Both the position numbers and the translations under genes were made by a program. Below, piece by piece: positions 18,567 through 29,954 of a stretch of 64,000 nt of DNA (positions are counted from its first letter, which is position 1; each line of letters opens with the position of its first letter). The notes beneath the pieces are model-generated. The model was not told the origin of the DNA. It saw only the letters and a program-made list of their open reading frames with translations, and ran no database searches. The stretch is from Burkholderia lata (GTDB lineage: Bacteria; Pseudomonadota; Gammaproteobacteria; Burkholderiales; Burkholderiaceae). The DNA is taken from NCBI RefSeq assembly GCF_000012945.1, contig NC_007510.1, positions 2,356,001 to 2,420,000 of the forward strand, read 5' to 3'.

Positions 18567-19937
18567 TCAGAAATGGATTAACCGAGCCAGATCGTTGAAC
18601 AGCGCGATCGCCGACAATGCGACGATGCAGATCAACCCGGCTCTTTGCAGAATCAGCTGCCAGCGCTCCGAGACGGCTTTCCCGGTCGCGGCTTCAACCG
18701 CATAATATAACAGATGCCCCCCGTCCAAAACGGGAATCGGCAACAAGTTCAGGACGCCAAGGCTAATGCTGACAAGGGCGAGGAACGACAGGAACGCCGA
18801 CGGACCGAGCCGCGCACTCTTGCCCGCGTAGTCCGCGATCGTCACCGGGCCGGACAGGTTCTTCAGCGACGCATTGCCCGTGATCATGCGCCCGAACATC
18901 TTCAGCGAATACACGGAGATGTCCCACGTGCGGTGCGCGCCGAGCCGCAGGCTGTCGATCGGCCCGTATCGCACGTCGACCGACGGCGCATGCATCGACA
19001 GCGCCGCGCCGATCCGGCCGATCTGCTGCCCCGATTCGTCGTCGCGCTGCATCTGCGGCACGATTGACACCGTCTGTGCGGCGCCATTGCGCTCGATCTG
19101 CAGGTCGAGCGGCTTGCCCGCATGGTGTTTCACGAAATCGATGAAGCGTGACGCGCCGCCGATCGGCTTGCCGTCGAGCGCGACCAGCTTGTCGCCGGAC
19201 TTCAGGCCCGCCTGCTCCGCCGCGCTGCCGGGCTGCACCGACTCGACCGACAGCGTGCCGCCGCCGGCCTCGAAGCCCAGATGGGCCATGAAATCGTCGT
19301 CGAGCTGACTTTCGGGAACATTGCGGAGGTCGACGCGGAAATCGAACGTCGTGTTGCCGTCGCGCGCGCCGAGCACGATCTCGCGGTGGTCGAACGCAGC
19401 CGCCAGCAGCTTCCAGCGCAGGTCCGACCACGATCGCACCGGTTCGGACTCGCCGCCCTGCGCGTTGCGGATCGACACGATCTTCTCGTTGCCGTCGAAG
19501 CCCGCGCGCGCCGCCACCGTGCCGGCGGCCGGCGGTGCGACGATCGCGGTCGGCTCGGTTACACCGGTGGCAAATACGATGGAAAACAGCGCAATTGCCA
19601 ACAGGAAGTTGGCAATCGGGCCCGCCGCGACGATGGCGATGCGCTTGTAGACGGACTGCCGGTTGAACGCCTGGCCGAGCTCCTCGGGCGGGATGCCGGG
19701 GCCGGGATCGCGCTCGTCGAGCATCTTCACGTAGCCGCCGAGCGGCAGCGCCGACAGCGTCCACTCGGTGCCCGTCCTGCGGCTGACCCAGCGCGCGACA
19801 GGCTGGCCGAAGCCGATCGAGAAACGCAGCACCTTCACGCCGCACCAGCGCGCGACGCGATAGTGTCCGTACTCATGCACGACGACCAGCACCCCGATCG
19901 CCACCGCAAACGCGATCAGTTCGACCAGCACGTTCAT
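18567..19937 (-). CDS. rseP: RIP metalloprotease RseP
   Basis: RseP is a site-2-type intramembrane zinc protease that cleaves anti-sigma factors such as RseA and signal-peptide remnants. The 456-residue protein has the HEYGH zinc motif near residue 21 in the first membrane helix, PDZ domains from about 120 to 300 (VQPGSAAEQAGLKSGDKL), and the second active-site element PIPVLDGGHLLYY near 403. I chose the ATG at 19937 because GGGG lies five bases after the correct spacing; a GTG two codons upstream is possible. dxr precedes it directly. Confidence 0.94.
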   Translation of the reverse strand: MNVLVELIAFAVAIGVLVVVHEYGHYRVARWCGVKVLRFSIGFGQPVARWVSRRTGTEWTLSALPLGGYVKMLDERDPGPGIPPEELGQAFNRQSVYKRIAIVAAGPIANFLLAIALFSIVFATGVTEPTAIVAPPAAGTVAARAGFDGNEKIVSIRNAQGGESEPVRSWSDLRWKLLAAAFDHREIVLGARDGNTTFDFRVDLRNVPESQLDDDFMAHLGFEAGGGTLSVESVQPGSAAEQAGLKSGDKLVALDGKPIGGASRFIDFVKHHAGKPLDLQIERNGAAQTVSIVPQMQRDDESGQQIGRIGAALSMHAPSVDVRYGPIDSLRLGAHRTWDISVYSLKMFGRMITGNASLKNLSGPVTIADYAGKSARLGPSAFLSFLALVSISLGVLNLLPIPVLDGGHLLYYAVEAATGKAVSERWQLILQRAGLICIVALSAIALFNDLARLIHF

Positions 19938-19948
19938 GAGCACCCCAT

Positions 19949-21145
19949 TCAGACAGTGCGCTCCACGCGTGGCGCAGGCGCTTTCGCAATGATCTCGGCG
20001 GCGAGGCGGCGTGCCTCGGCATCCGCCGCCAGGACGTCCTCGAGCCCATCGGGCGTACGGTTCGGCAACGTGTTGAGCACGGCGTCGACCGTCGCCGCAA
20101 TCGCCATGAAGCCGATGCGGCGCTCGAGAAACGCTTCGACCGCAACTTCGTTCGCCGCGTTCAATGCGGCGCTCGCGATGCCGCCTTCCTCAAGTGCCTT
20201 CAGCGCGAGCGCGAGGCACGGGAAGCGCGCGTAATCGGGCTTCTCGAACGACAGCTGGGCGATCTGCGCGAGGTCGAGCTGGTCGACGCCCGCATCGACA
20301 CGCTCGGGGAACGCGAGCGCGTACGCGATCGGCGTGCGCATGTCGGGGTTGCCGAGCTGTGCGAGCACCGAGCCGTCGCGATACGACACGAGCGAATGGA
20401 TCACGCTCTGCGGGTGGATCAGCACGTCGATGCGGTCGCCCGGCAGCCCGAAGATCCAGTGCGCCTCGATCACTTCGAGGCCCTTGTTCATCATCGTCGC
20501 CGAATCGACCGAGATCTTGCGGCCCATCACCCAGTTCGGATGCTTGCACGCCTCGTCCGGCGTCACGTCGACGAGCGTGGCCGGCTCGCGCGTGCGGAAC
20601 GGGCCGCCCGACGCGGTCAGGATGATCTTCGAGATCCCGCCGTGCTCGGCCGCGTCGCGCGGCATGCACTGGAAAATCGCGTTGTGCTCGCTGTCGACCG
20701 GCAGCAGGATCGCGCCATGGTCGCGCACGGCGTCCATGAAGATCGCGCCCGACATCACCAGCGCTTCCTTGTTCGCAAGCAGGATGCGCTTGCCGGCGCG
20801 CGCGGCCGCGAGGCTCGGCGCCATGCCGGCCGCACCGACGATCGCCGCGACCACCGTGTCGCAGCCATCGCTCTTCGACACGTCGACGAGCGCCTGCGGC
20901 CCGTGCAGCACGGTCGTCTTGCTACCCGCCGCGCGCAGTTTCGCGTCGACGTGCGCGGCCGTCGCGGCATCGCCGACCACCGCCACTTCGGGCGCGAAGC
21001 GCAGGCATTGCTCGACCAGCTTGTCGCCGTTGCGGTGTGCGGTCAGCGCATAGACCGAGAAGCGCTCGGGATGGCGCGCGACCACGTCGAGCGTGCTGTC
21101 TCCGATCGAGCCCGTGGAACCGAGCAATGTCAGACGTTTTTGCAT
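19949..21145 (-). CDS. dxr: 1-deoxy-D-xylulose 5-phosphate reductoisomerase
   Basis: Dxr catalyses the first committed step of the MEP isoprenoid pathway, NADPH-dependent. The 398-residue protein has the nucleotide-binding [15 protein letters not shown] at the N-terminus, [12 protein letters not shown] near 125, and the metal/substrate segment [13 protein letters not shown] near 150. Its product feeds undecaprenyl diphosphate synthesis by UppS, encoded two genes upstream. Confidence 0.97.
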   Translation of the reverse strand: MQKRLTLLGSTGSIGDSTLDVVARHPERFSVYALTAHRNGDKLVEQCLRFAPEVAVVGDAATAAHVDAKLRAAGSKTTVLHGPQALVDVSKSDGCDTVVAAIVGAAGMAPSLAAARAGKRILLANKEALVMSGAIFMDAVRDHGAILLPVDSEHNAIFQCMPRDAAEHGGISKIILTASGGPFRTREPATLVDVTPDEACKHPNWVMGRKISVDSATMMNKGLEVIEAHWIFGLPGDRIDVLIHPQSVIHSLVSYRDGSVLAQLGNPDMRTPIAYALAFPERVDAGVDQLDLAQIAQLSFEKPDYARFPCLALALKALEEGGIASAALNAANEVAVEAFLERRIGFMAIAATVDAVLNTLPNRTPDGLEDVLAADAEARRLAAEIIAKAPAPRVERTV

Positions 21146-21160
21146 AACAGAAATAATGGT

Positions 21161-21982
21161 TTAACCAAGCAGCAGCATCGCGAGCGGCAGCACCGGCAGC
21201 AGCGCGTCGACACGGTCGAGCACGCCGCCATGGCCAGGCAGCAGTCCGCTCGAATCCTTCACGCCCGCCTGCCGCTTCAGCAGCGACTCGAACAGGTCGC
21301 CGATCACGCTATACGCGACCAGCAGCGTCAGTGCGGCCCATGCGCCGGGCATCCCGTAGCGCACGGCGAACGCGGAAAACAGGGTCGGCTCGAACGCATG
21401 CGCGGCCATCGCGACACCGGCGACGACCATCACGGCGAGCCAGCCACCGATCGCGCCTTCCCAGCTCTTGCCGGGGCTGATCGTGATGGCCAGTTTACGC
21501 TTTCCAAAAGCCTTGCCCGCGAAGTATGCACCGATATCGGCGAGCCAGACGACCAGAAGCAGCGACAGCACGAACGGCACGCCCTGCGCACGCGCCGCGA
21601 CGAGCGCATGCCAGCAGGCCGCAAAGACCACGAGGCCGGCCGCGAGCAGGAACGGCCGCCATACGCCGCCCGCAAGCGCCGGCTTGCGCCGCAGCGTGAA
21701 CGGGCCGACCAGCAGCCAGAACACGCCGGCTGCCATGAAAAGGGGACGGGACGAGGCCGCATCGACGCCGAGCGGCGCCGTTGCCGCGAGCGCCAGCGCC
21801 GCGACGACTGCATAGATGACCGGGCCGGCGCCGCCGAGCTTGAGCAGGCGCGCCCATTCCCACGCGGCAAACACCAGCACGACGCCAATCAGCGCGCCGA
21901 ACGCGGTGAGCGGCGCGAACAGCGTCACCGGCAGCAGGACCGCCAGCATCACGATCGCCGTGATCACACGGGTTTTCAGCAT
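21161..21982 (-). CDS. cdsA: Phosphatidate cytidylyltransferase
   Basis: CdsA makes CDP-diacylglycerol, the precursor of all phospholipids. The 273-residue inner-membrane protein has about eight hydrophobic segments and the family signature [12 protein letters not shown]. Near the C-terminus lies [20 protein letters not shown] followed by [14 protein letters not shown]. The ATG at 21982 starts [13 protein letters not shown] and overlaps the end of uppS by seven bases. The same frame is open far upstream through uppS, but only this part is CdsA. Confidence 0.95.
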   Translation of the reverse strand: MLKTRVITAIVMLAVLLPVTLFAPLTAFGALIGVVLVFAAWEWARLLKLGGAGPVIYAVVAALALAATAPLGVDAASSRPLFMAAGVFWLLVGPFTLRRKPALAGGVWRPFLLAAGLVVFAACWHALVAARAQGVPFVLSLLLVVWLADIGAYFAGKAFGKRKLAITISPGKSWEGAIGGWLAVMVVAGVAMAAHAFEPTLFSAFAVRYGMPGAWAALTLLVAYSVIGDLFESLLKRQAGVKDSSGLLPGHGGVLDRVDALLPVLPLAMLLLG

Positions 21983-22758
21983 GAAAGGGAGTCGGCGTTC
22001 TGCGATTGCGGTTCGAGCTGTGCGCTCGTGCGGCCGAAGCGGCGCTCGCGCTCCGTATACGACGCCATTGCGTCGGCCAGTGCCGCGCCGTCGAAATCCG
22101 GCCAGTATTTGTCGGTGAAATAGAATTCGGCGTACGCAAGTTGCCACAGCAGGAAGTTGCTGACGCGCTGCTCGCCACCGGTACGGATGAAAAGATCGGG
22201 CTCCGGCGCATAGGCCATCGCCAGGTGCGGCGCGAACGCGTCCTCTGTCACTTCGACCTCGCGCCCCTCGCGCACGGCCTGCTCGATGAGCTTCTTCGTC
22301 GCCTGCAGGATGTCCCACCGGCCGCCGTAGTTGGCCGCGATGGTGAGCGTAAGACGGGTATTGCGCGCCGTCTTGGTTTCGGCGCGGCGGATCAGTTCGC
22401 GGATGCGCGGCTCGAAACGGTCGAGATCGCCGACGACACGCAGGCGGATCCCGTTTGCGTGAAGCTTGCCGACCTCGCGCTCGAGCGCGGTGATGAAGAG
22501 GCGCATCAGGAACGACACTTCGTCGTTCGGACGGCGCCAGTTCTCCGAACTGAACGCGAACAGCGTCAGGTATTCGACGCCGGCACGCGCGCAGCCTTCG
22601 ACCACCGCCCGCACGGCATCGACGCCGCGGGTGTGCCCCGCGACGCGCGGCAAGCGGCGTTCGGTCGCCCAACGGCCGTTGCCGTCCATGATGATCGCGA
22701 TGTGACGCGGCACGACGCCGACGTCAGGCACGCGAACGGTAGAGCTGGTATAGGTCAT
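21976..22758 (-). CDS. uppS: Undecaprenyl diphosphate synthase
   Basis: UppS condenses eight isopentenyl units onto farnesyl diphosphate to make the lipid carrier for peptidoglycan and O-antigen. The 260-residue cis-prenyltransferase has [13 protein letters not shown] near residue 21 with the catalytic Asp, [11 protein letters not shown] near 70, and [16 protein letters not shown] near 205. It lies between frr and cdsA. Confidence 0.97.
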   Translation of the reverse strand: MTYTSSTVRVPDVGVVPRHIAIIMDGNGRWATERRLPRVAGHTRGVDAVRAVVEGCARAGVEYLTLFAFSSENWRRPNDEVSFLMRLFITALEREVGKLHANGIRLRVVGDLDRFEPRIRELIRRAETKTARNTRLTLTIAANYGGRWDILQATKKLIEQAVREGREVEVTEDAFAPHLAMAYAPEPDLFIRTGGEQRVSNFLLWQLAYAEFYFTDKYWPDFDGAALADAMASYTERERRFGRTSAQLEPQSQNADSLSC

Positions 22759-22807
22759 GGCCGTTGAGACAGTAATGCGGGAAGAAGGCGGCGCGCGAGG
22801 ACGGTCG

Positions 22808-23368
22808 TCAGACCGTCATGATCTCGGCTTCCTTGCTCTGCACGAGCTTGTCGATTTCGGCAACGTGCTTGTCGGTCAGCTTCTGCACGTCGTCGCTCGC
22901 GCGGCGCTCGTCGTCTTCCGAGATTTCCTTGTCCTTCACGAGCTTCTTGAGCGCTTCGTTCGCGTCGCGACGCAGGTTGCGGATCGCGACCTTGGCCGTT
23001 TCGCCTTCGCTCTTGACGACCTTGGTCAGCTCGCGGCGGCGCTCTTCCGTCAGCGCGGGCATCGGCACGCGGATCTGGTCGCCGGACGTTGCCGGGTTCA
23101 GGCCGAGATCGGCTTCGCGAATGGCCTTCTCGACCTTCGCAACCATCGGCTTTTCCCACGGCTGCACACCGATCGTGCGCGCGTCGACGAGCGTCATGTT
23201 GGCAACCTGCGAAATCGGCACCATCGACCCGTAGTAGTCAACCTGCACGTGATCGAGCATGCCGGTGTGCGCACGGCCCGTACGGATCTTCGCCAGATCG
23301 CTCTTGAATGCATCGATCGAGCGCTGCATCTTCTGCTCGACGCCCTTCTTGGTATCAGCGACACTCAT
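22808..23368 (-). CDS. frr: Ribosome recycling factor
   Basis: RRF splits post-termination ribosomes together with EF-G. The 186-residue protein has [21 protein letters not shown] near residue 30 and the helical-bundle segments [14 protein letters not shown] and DEAIDKLV-like near the end. CGGAGG eight bases before the ATG sets the start. The 91-base gap to pyrH shows no clear terminator, so the genes are probably co-transcribed. Confidence 0.97.
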   Translation of the reverse strand: MSVADTKKGVEQKMQRSIDAFKSDLAKIRTGRAHTGMLDHVQVDYYGSMVPISQVANMTLVDARTIGVQPWEKPMVAKVEKAIREADLGLNPATSGDQIRVPMPALTEERRRELTKVVKSEGETAKVAIRNLRRDANEALKKLVKDKEISEDDERRASDDVQKLTDKHVAEIDKLVQSKEAEIMTV

Positions 23369-23459
23369 TTCAACCTCCGAACCTTCAAACCTTCAAAGAA
23401 CGCGGACCCCACCTGGCGCATCTGGCGCGCCGCGGCCGATGGCCCGCATCCGCGGGAGT

Positions 23460-24329
<870 letters not shown>

Positions 24330-24336
24330 TTACGGC

Positions 24337-25218
24337 TTACTGCTGCTTTGCTGCTGCGACTTGCGCGGCCACTTCGGCGGCGAAGTCGTCCTGGCGCTTC
24401 TCGATGCCTTCGCCGACGACGAACAGTGCGAACTTCTGCACTGCGGCATTCGCTGCCTTCAGCATCTGCTCGATCGTCTGCTTGTCGTTCTTCACGAACG
24501 TCTGGTTCAGCAGCGACACTTCCTTCAGGTACTTCTGGACGCTACCGTCGACCATCTTCGCGACGATTTCAGCCGGCTTGCCCGATTCCGCAGCCTTCTG
24601 CTCGGCCACGCGGCGTTCCGTGTCGATCAGTTCTGCCGGCACGTCAGCCGACGACAGCGCGACCGGCTTCATTGCCGCGATGTGCATCGCGACGTCCTTG
24701 CCGACCTGCTCTTCCGCGCCCGTGTACTCGACGATCACGCCGATACGCGCGCCGTGCAGGTACGTTGCGATCTTGTTTGCGGTTTCGAAACGGACGAAAC
24801 GGCGGATCGAGACGTTTTCGCCGATCTTGCCGACGAGTGCCAGGCGCACTGCGTCGACCGTCGAGCCTTCGAGCGGCAGTGCCGACAGCGCAGCCACGTC
24901 AGCCGGGTTTTGCGTCGCGACGAGTTCTGCAACCGTCTTCGAGAATGCGAGGAAATCGTCGTTCTTCGCGACGAAGTCGGTTTCGCAGTTCAGTTCGACG
25001 AGCGAACCTGCGTTGCCGCCGACGAACGATGCGACGACGCCTTCTGCCGTCACGCGCGATGCCGCCTTGCTCGCCTTGTTGCCGAGCTTGACGCGCAGCA
25101 GCTCTTCAGCCTTGGCCAGATCGCCGTCGGCTTCCGTCAGCGCCTTCTTGCACTCCATCATCGGTGCGTCGGTCTTTGCGCGCAGTTCTGCCACCATGCT
25201 TGCGGTAATTGCCGCCAT
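24337..25218 (-). CDS. tsf: Translation elongation factor Ts
   Basis: EF-Ts is the nucleotide exchange factor of EF-Tu. The 293-residue protein has the N-terminal UBA-like helices ([20 protein letters not shown]), the core segment [17 protein letters not shown] near 78, and a coiled coil near 190. Of two adjacent ATG codons, the second (25218) is six bases from AAGGAG and gives the usual family length. A terminator-like hairpin separates it from rpsB, so its dose relative to S2 is probably set by read-through. Confidence 0.97.
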   Translation of the reverse strand: MAAITASMVAELRAKTDAPMMECKKALTEADGDLAKAEELLRVKLGNKASKAASRVTAEGVVASFVGGNAGSLVELNCETDFVAKNDDFLAFSKTVAELVATQNPADVAALSALPLEGSTVDAVRLALVGKIGENVSIRRFVRFETANKIATYLHGARIGVIVEYTGAEEQVGKDVAMHIAAMKPVALSSADVPAELIDTERRVAEQKAAESGKPAEIVAKMVDGSVQKYLKEVSLLNQTFVKNDKQTIEQMLKAANAAVQKFALFVVGEGIEKRQDDFAAEVAAQVAAAKQQ

Positions 25219-25331
25219 CATTCGCTCCTTGAGTCTGTATTCACAACGCCGCCCGCTTGGACGCGAACGGCCGAGATTCGGTTCCGGACCCGCGCCGATT
25301 CGGCGCGATCAGGTCCGGCGCACAAGCTTAA

Positions 25332-25362
25332 AAAAAGGGGGCCTGTTGAGAGCCCCCTTTTT
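25332..25362 (-). terminator. Terminator-like hairpin between rpsB and tsf
   Basis: A perfect 11-bp stem (25332-25342 with 25352-25362) and a nine-base loop are followed on the minus strand by six T. It lies 19 bases after the rpsB stop codon and before tsf on the same strand. It would reduce expression of tsf and everything downstream unless read through. Confidence 0.85.
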
Positions 25363-25380
25363 GCGCCGGCTCGGGGCCAG

Positions 25381-26121
25381 TTACGCGTTTTCCTCGACGT
25401 ACTCGTCGTCGCCGCGTGCGGCCTGGACCACTTCGTTGACCGCGTTCGCACGGCCTTCGAGGATTGCGTCGGCCACGCCTTCAGCGTACAGCGCGACTGC
25501 CTTGCTCGAGTCGTCGTTACCCGGGATCACGTAATCCACACCTTCCGGCGAGTGGTTCGTATCGACCACGGCGATGACCGGCACGCCCAGCTTGTTCGCT
25601 TCGGTCACGGCGATCTTGTGGTAGCCGACGTCGACGACGAAGATTGCGTCCGGAATGCCGCCCATGTCCTTCACGCCACCGATCGACTTCTGCAGCTTGG
25701 CGATTTCGCGTTCGAACAGCAGCGCTTCCTTCTTGCTCATCTTCTCGGTTTCACCCGATTCGACGGCCGCTTCCATGTCCTTCAGGCGCTTGATCGAAAC
25801 CTTCAGCGTCTTGAAGTTGGTCATCATGCCGCCGAGCCAGCGTGCGTTGACGTACGGCATGCCTGCGCGCTGCGCTTCCTGGGCGATCGTGTCACGCGAT
25901 TGACGCTTCGTGCCGACGAACAGGATCGTGCCGCGGTTTGCTGCCAGCTGGCGCACGTACTTCTGTGCGTCCGTGAACATCGGCAGCGTCTTTTCGAGGT
26001 TGATGATGTGAATCTTGTTGCGGTGACCGAAAATGAACGGAGCCATCTTCGGGTTCCAGAAGCGCGTCTGGTGACCGAAGTGGACACCCGCTTCCAGCAT
26101 TTGGCGCATCGTAACTGCCAT
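25381..26121 (-). CDS. rpsB: Ribosomal protein S2
   Basis: S2 is a late-assembling protein of the 30S subunit. The 246-residue protein starts [20 protein letters not shown] and contains [16 protein letters not shown] near 62, [14 protein letters not shown] near 90 and [24 protein letters not shown] near 190, all family hallmarks. It heads the minus-strand operon and has a leader of about 200 bases. The ATG at 26121 begins the conserved protein. Confidence 0.98.
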
Positions 26122-26324
26122 GTAAATTCTCCACGAGGGTTGGGTCTTAAGCCGGCCGCCGTACCGCCGCGCGATCCCACCCCGAAGGGCGCGAATTCCG
26201 CGCGGCCGGCACCCTGGTTGCGCCGGCTTGCGATTCGACACGTGCAAAACGCCCGTGCCGTAAGCCTTCTATCCGCCACACCGCCCCAACATGGGGCAAG
26301 TTCGGCAATTGGATATCGACTTAG
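26122..26324 (-). promoter_or_regulatory. rpsB mRNA leader, possible S2 autoregulatory element
   Basis: About 200 untranslated bases separate the predicted transcription start from the rpsB ATG. They contain a perfect GCCCCA-TGT-TGGGGC hairpin (26282-26296 region) and an AT-richer start followed by GC-rich possible stems. In gammaproteobacteria S2 represses its own mRNA through a structured leader; a similar role here is inference. No open frame with a ribosome binding site is seen. Confidence 0.4.
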
Positions 26325-26330
26325 CCAAAG

Positions 26331-26360
26331 AGTATAGCACGCCGATTTGTCCGCTCTCAA
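26331..26360 (-). promoter_or_regulatory. rpsB operon promoter
   Basis: On the minus strand TTGAGA (26355-26360) and TATACT (26331-26336) are separated by 18 bases, and TGC precedes the -10 as an extended element. This is the best sigma-70 promoter in the window, as expected for a ribosomal protein operon. Confidence 0.8.
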
Positions 26361-26459
26361 GTCGCGCACCACTTTCGCTTGCCGCGCGGCAGCCGGCCGG
26401 ACAATCCGCGAAAACCCGCATTCGCGCCGCCGGCAGGGGCTGCGACGCCTGCCAGAAGG

Positions 26460-26468
26460 TGCGATAAT
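26460..26468 (+). promoter_or_regulatory. Likely map extended -10 element
   Basis: TGCGATAAT reads as a TGn extended -10 with a 5/6 match, 32 bases before the map start. The -35 is weak. The 379-base gap between rpsB and map otherwise holds only the rpsB promoter and leader. Confidence 0.45.
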
Positions 26469-26500
26469 CCATCAATTCACCGCATTCCAGGCATACCTCG

Positions 26501-27316
26501 ATGGCTATTACGCTCAAAAACGAACACGATATCGCCGAGATGCGCGTCGCCTGCCGTCTCGCGAGCGAAGTGCTCGACTTCATCACGCCGCACGTCGTCG
26601 CGGGCGTCACGACCGCCGAACTCGACCGCCTCTGCCACGAGTTCATGCTCAACGAGCAGGGCACGATCCCCGCGCCGCTGAACTACCAGCCGCCCGGCTA
26701 CCCGCCGTACCCGAAGGCCACCTGCATTTCGGTCAACGACGTGATCTGCCACGGCATTCCCGGCGAGAAGGTGATCAAGAACGGCGATGCGCTGAACATC
26801 GACGTCACCGTGATCAAGAACGGTTACTTCGGCGACACGAGCCGCATGTTCATCGTCGGCGAAGGTTCGATCCTCGCGAAGCGCCTCGTGCAGACCACCT
26901 ACGAATGCATGTGGCTCGGCATCGACCAGGTCAAGCCCGGCGCGCACCTCGGCGACATCGGCTACGCGATCCAGAAGCACGCGGAAGCGCAGGGCTACAG
27001 CGTCGTGCGCGAATACTGCGGCCACGGTATCGGCACGGTGTTCCACGAAGATCCGCAGGTCGTCCACTACGGCCGCCCGGGCACCGGCATCGAACTGAAG
27101 GCCGGGATGATCTTCACGATCGAGCCGATGATCAACGCCGGCAAGCGCGACATCCGCACGATGCCCGACCAGTGGACGGTCAAGACGCGCGACCGCAGCC
27201 TGTCGGCGCAGTGGGAGCACACGGTGCTCGTCACCGAAACCGGCTACGACGTGCTGACCGTGTCCGCCGGCACGCCGGCGCGCCCCGTGTTCGCGCAACC
27301 GGCAGCCGCCGTCTGA
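26501..27316 (+). CDS. map: Methionine aminopeptidase type I
   Basis: MAP removes the initiator methionine from nascent proteins. The 271-residue pita-bread enzyme has the substrate-pocket His in CHGIPGEKVI near residue 84, the metal ligands Asp in LNIDVTVI and GDTSRMF, His in GHGIGTVFHE near 176, Glu in FTIEPMI near 210 and Glu in QWEHTVLVTE near 241. It is divergent from rpsB, an arrangement shared with other proteobacteria, and is followed by glnD. Confidence 0.97.
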   Translation: MAITLKNEHDIAEMRVACRLASEVLDFITPHVVAGVTTAELDRLCHEFMLNEQGTIPAPLNYQPPGYPPYPKATCISVNDVICHGIPGEKVIKNGDALNIDVTVIKNGYFGDTSRMFIVGEGSILAKRLVQTTYECMWLGIDQVKPGAHLGDIGYAIQKHAEAQGYSVVREYCGHGIGTVFHEDPQVVHYGRPGTGIELKAGMIFTIEPMINAGKRDIRTMPDQWTVKTRDRSLSAQWEHTVLVTETGYDVLTVSAGTPARPVFAQPAAAV

Positions 27317-27361
27317 GCGCCGTCGCGCCAGCCCGCCCCACCCGCACCTGAACGGCCGCCC

Positions 27362-29938
27362 ATGAGCGCTCACGCTGCCCCCTCGCCCGAAGCGCTGTCG
27401 CGGCGCGCCGAATTCAAGGCCGCCAAGACGGAGATGCTCGAGCGCTTTCGCCGCGCGGCGAACGTCGCGTCGCTGATGCACGCGCTGTCGAAACTCACCG
27501 ACGAAGCGCTGAAGCGCGTGTGGGACGACTGCGGGCTGCCCGCGACGCTCGCGCTCGTCGCCGTCGGCGGCTATGGGCGCGGCGAGCTCGCGCCCTATTC
27601 CGACGTCGACATCCTCGTGCTGCTGCCCGATGCGCACGACCCGGCGCTCGACGCGCGCATCGAGCGCTTCATCGGCATGGCATGGGATCTCGGCCTCGAG
27701 ATCGGCAGCAGCGTGCGCACGGTCGCGCAATGCATCGAGGAAGCATCGCAGGACGTCACGGTGCAGACCTCGCTGCTGGAAGCGCGCCGCATCGTCGGCA
27801 GCACCGCGCTGTTCGAGCGCTTCACGGTGCACTACCACGAGGCGCTCGACGCCCGCGCGTTCTTCACCGCGAAGGTGCTCGAGATGCGCCAGCGCCACGC
27901 GAAATTCCAGGACACGCCGTACAGCCTCGAACCGAACGTGAAGGAAAGCCCGGGCGGGCTGCGCGACCTGCAGACGATCCTCTGGATCGCGCGCGCGGCC
28001 GGTTTCGGCAGCAGCTGGCGCGAACTCGACACGCGCGGGCTCATCACCGACCGCGAGGCGCGCGAGCTGCGCCGCAACGAAGGTTTCCTGAAGACGCTGC
28101 GCGCGCGGCTGCACGTGATCGCCGGCCGCCGCCAGGACATGCTCGTGTTCGACCTGCAGACGCAAGCGGCCGAGAGCTTCGGTTACGAGCCGACGCAGGC
28201 CAAGCGCGCGAGCGAGCAGTTGATGCGCCGCTATTACTGGGCCGCGAAAGCCGTCACGCAGCTCGCGACGATCCTGATCCAGAACATCGAGGCGCAGCTG
28301 TTCCCCGCGACGAGCGGCATCACGCGCGTGCTGTCGCCCGACCGCTTCGTCGAGAAGCAGGGCATGCTCGAGATCGTCGACGACGGCGTGTTCGAACGCC
28401 ACCCCGACGCGATCCTCGAAGCGTTCCTGTTGTACGAGACGACCCGCGGCGTGAAGGGCCTGTCCGCCCGCACGTTGCGCGCGCTGTACAACTCGCGCGA
28501 GATCATGAACAACACGTGGCGCCGCGATCCGCAGAACCGCGACACGTTCATGCGGATCCTTCAGCAACCCGAAGGAATCACGCACGCGTTCCGGCTGATG
28601 AACCAGACGAGCGTGCTCGGCCGCTACCTGCTGAATTTCCGCCGCATCGTCGGCCAGATGCAGCACGACCTGTACCACGTGTACACGGTCGACCAGCACA
28701 TCCTGATGGTGTTGCGCAACATCCGCCGCTTCGCGGTGGCCGAGCATGCGCACGAATATCCGTTCTGCAGCCAGTTGATCGGCAACTTCGAGCGCCCTTG
28801 GGTGCTGTATGTCGCGGCACTGTTCCACGACATCGCGAAGGGCCGCGGCGGCGATCACTCGACGCTCGGGATGGCCGACGCACGGCGCTTCTGCCGCGAG
28901 CACGGTATCGCCAGCGACGACGCGGCGCTGATCGTGTGGCTCGTCCAGCATCACCTGACGATGAGCCAGGTCGCGCAGAAGCAGGACACGAGCGACCCCG
29001 AAGTCATCAAGCGCTTTGCCGAAGTCGTCGGCAACGAACGGTACCTCACCGCGCTGTACCTGCTGACCGTCGCCGATATCCGCGGCACGAGCCCGAAGGT
29101 GTGGAACACGTGGAAGGGCAAGCTGCTCGAGGACCTGTACCGCATCACGCTCGCGGTGCTCGGCGGGGCCAACCCCGACGCGCATTCGGAGCTGAAGTCG
29201 CGGCAGGAGCAGGCGCTCGCGCTGCTGCGCCTCGAGACCGTGCCCGACGACGCGCATCGCACGCTGTGGGATCAGCTCGACGTCGGCTTTTTCCTGCGTC
29301 ACGACGCGGCCGACATCGCGTGGCAGACACGCGTGCTGTACCGGCATGTGAATGCCGAAACCGCGATCGTCCGCGCGCGGCCGTCGCCGATCGGCGATGC
29401 GCTGCAGGTGCTCGTGTACGTGAAGGACCGCCCCGACCTGTTCGCAGGCATCTGTGCGTATTTCGACCGCAACGGGCTGTCGGTGCTCGACGCGCGCGTC
29501 AGCACGACGCGGCACGGCTATGCACTCGACAACTTCATCGTCACGCAGACCGAGCGTGACGTGCGGTATCGCGACATCGCGAATCTCGTCGAGCAGCAAC
29601 TCGCGTCGAGGCTCACCGAAACCGCGCCGCTGCCGGAGCCGTCCAAGGGCCGCCTGTCGAGGCTGTCCCGGACGTTTCCGATCACGCCGCGCGTCGACCT
29701 GCGGGCCGACGAGCGCGGCCAGTACTACATCCTGTCCGTGTCGGCCAACGACCGGCCGGGCCTTCTCTATTCGATCGCGCGCGTACTCGCCGAGCATCGG
29801 ATCGGCGTCCACGCGGCGCGGATCAATACGCTCGGCGAACGCGTCGAGGACATCTTCCTGCTTGCGGGTGCCGGCCTGTCCGACAACCGCCTGCAGATCC
29901 AGCTCGAAACCGAATTGCTGCGTGCGATCGCAGTCTGA
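27362..29938 (+). CDS. glnD: PII uridylyltransferase / uridylyl-removing enzyme
   Basis: GlnD senses glutamine and adds or removes UMP on PII proteins to control nitrogen assimilation. The 858-residue protein has a nucleotidyltransferase domain with [12 protein letters not shown] and the DVD pair at 81-83, an HD domain with the HD pair at 489-490 for UMP removal, and two C-terminal ACT domains at about 680-760 and 790-855. All parts are present and intact. It follows map by 45 bases and precedes rluB by 16. Confidence 0.96.
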   Translation: MSAHAAPSPEALSRRAEFKAAKTEMLERFRRAANVASLMHALSKLTDEALKRVWDDCGLPATLALVAVGGYGRGELAPYSDVDILVLLPDAHDPALDARIERFIGMAWDLGLEIGSSVRTVAQCIEEASQDVTVQTSLLEARRIVGSTALFERFTVHYHEALDARAFFTAKVLEMRQRHAKFQDTPYSLEPNVKESPGGLRDLQTILWIARAAGFGSSWRELDTRGLITDREARELRRNEGFLKTLRARLHVIAGRRQDMLVFDLQTQAAESFGYEPTQAKRASEQLMRRYYWAAKAVTQLATILIQNIEAQLFPATSGITRVLSPDRFVEKQGMLEIVDDGVFERHPDAILEAFLLYETTRGVKGLSARTLRALYNSREIMNNTWRRDPQNRDTFMRILQQPEGITHAFRLMNQTSVLGRYLLNFRRIVGQMQHDLYHVYTVDQHILMVLRNIRRFAVAEHAHEYPFCSQLIGNFERPWVLYVAALFHDIAKGRGGDHSTLGMADARRFCREHGIASDDAALIVWLVQHHLTMSQVAQKQDTSDPEVIKRFAEVVGNERYLTALYLLTVADIRGTSPKVWNTWKGKLLEDLYRITLAVLGGANPDAHSELKSRQEQALALLRLETVPDDAHRTLWDQLDVGFFLRHDAADIAWQTRVLYRHVNAETAIVRARPSPIGDALQVLVYVKDRPDLFAGICAYFDRNGLSVLDARVSTTRHGYALDNFIVTQTERDVRYRDIANLVEQQLASRLTETAPLPEPSKGRLSRLSRTFPITPRVDLRADERGQYYILSVSANDRPGLLYSIARVLAEHRIGVHAARINTLGERVEDIFLLAGAGLSDNRLQIQLETELLRAIAV

Positions 29939-29954
29939 ATGAATTCCAGCGTTT

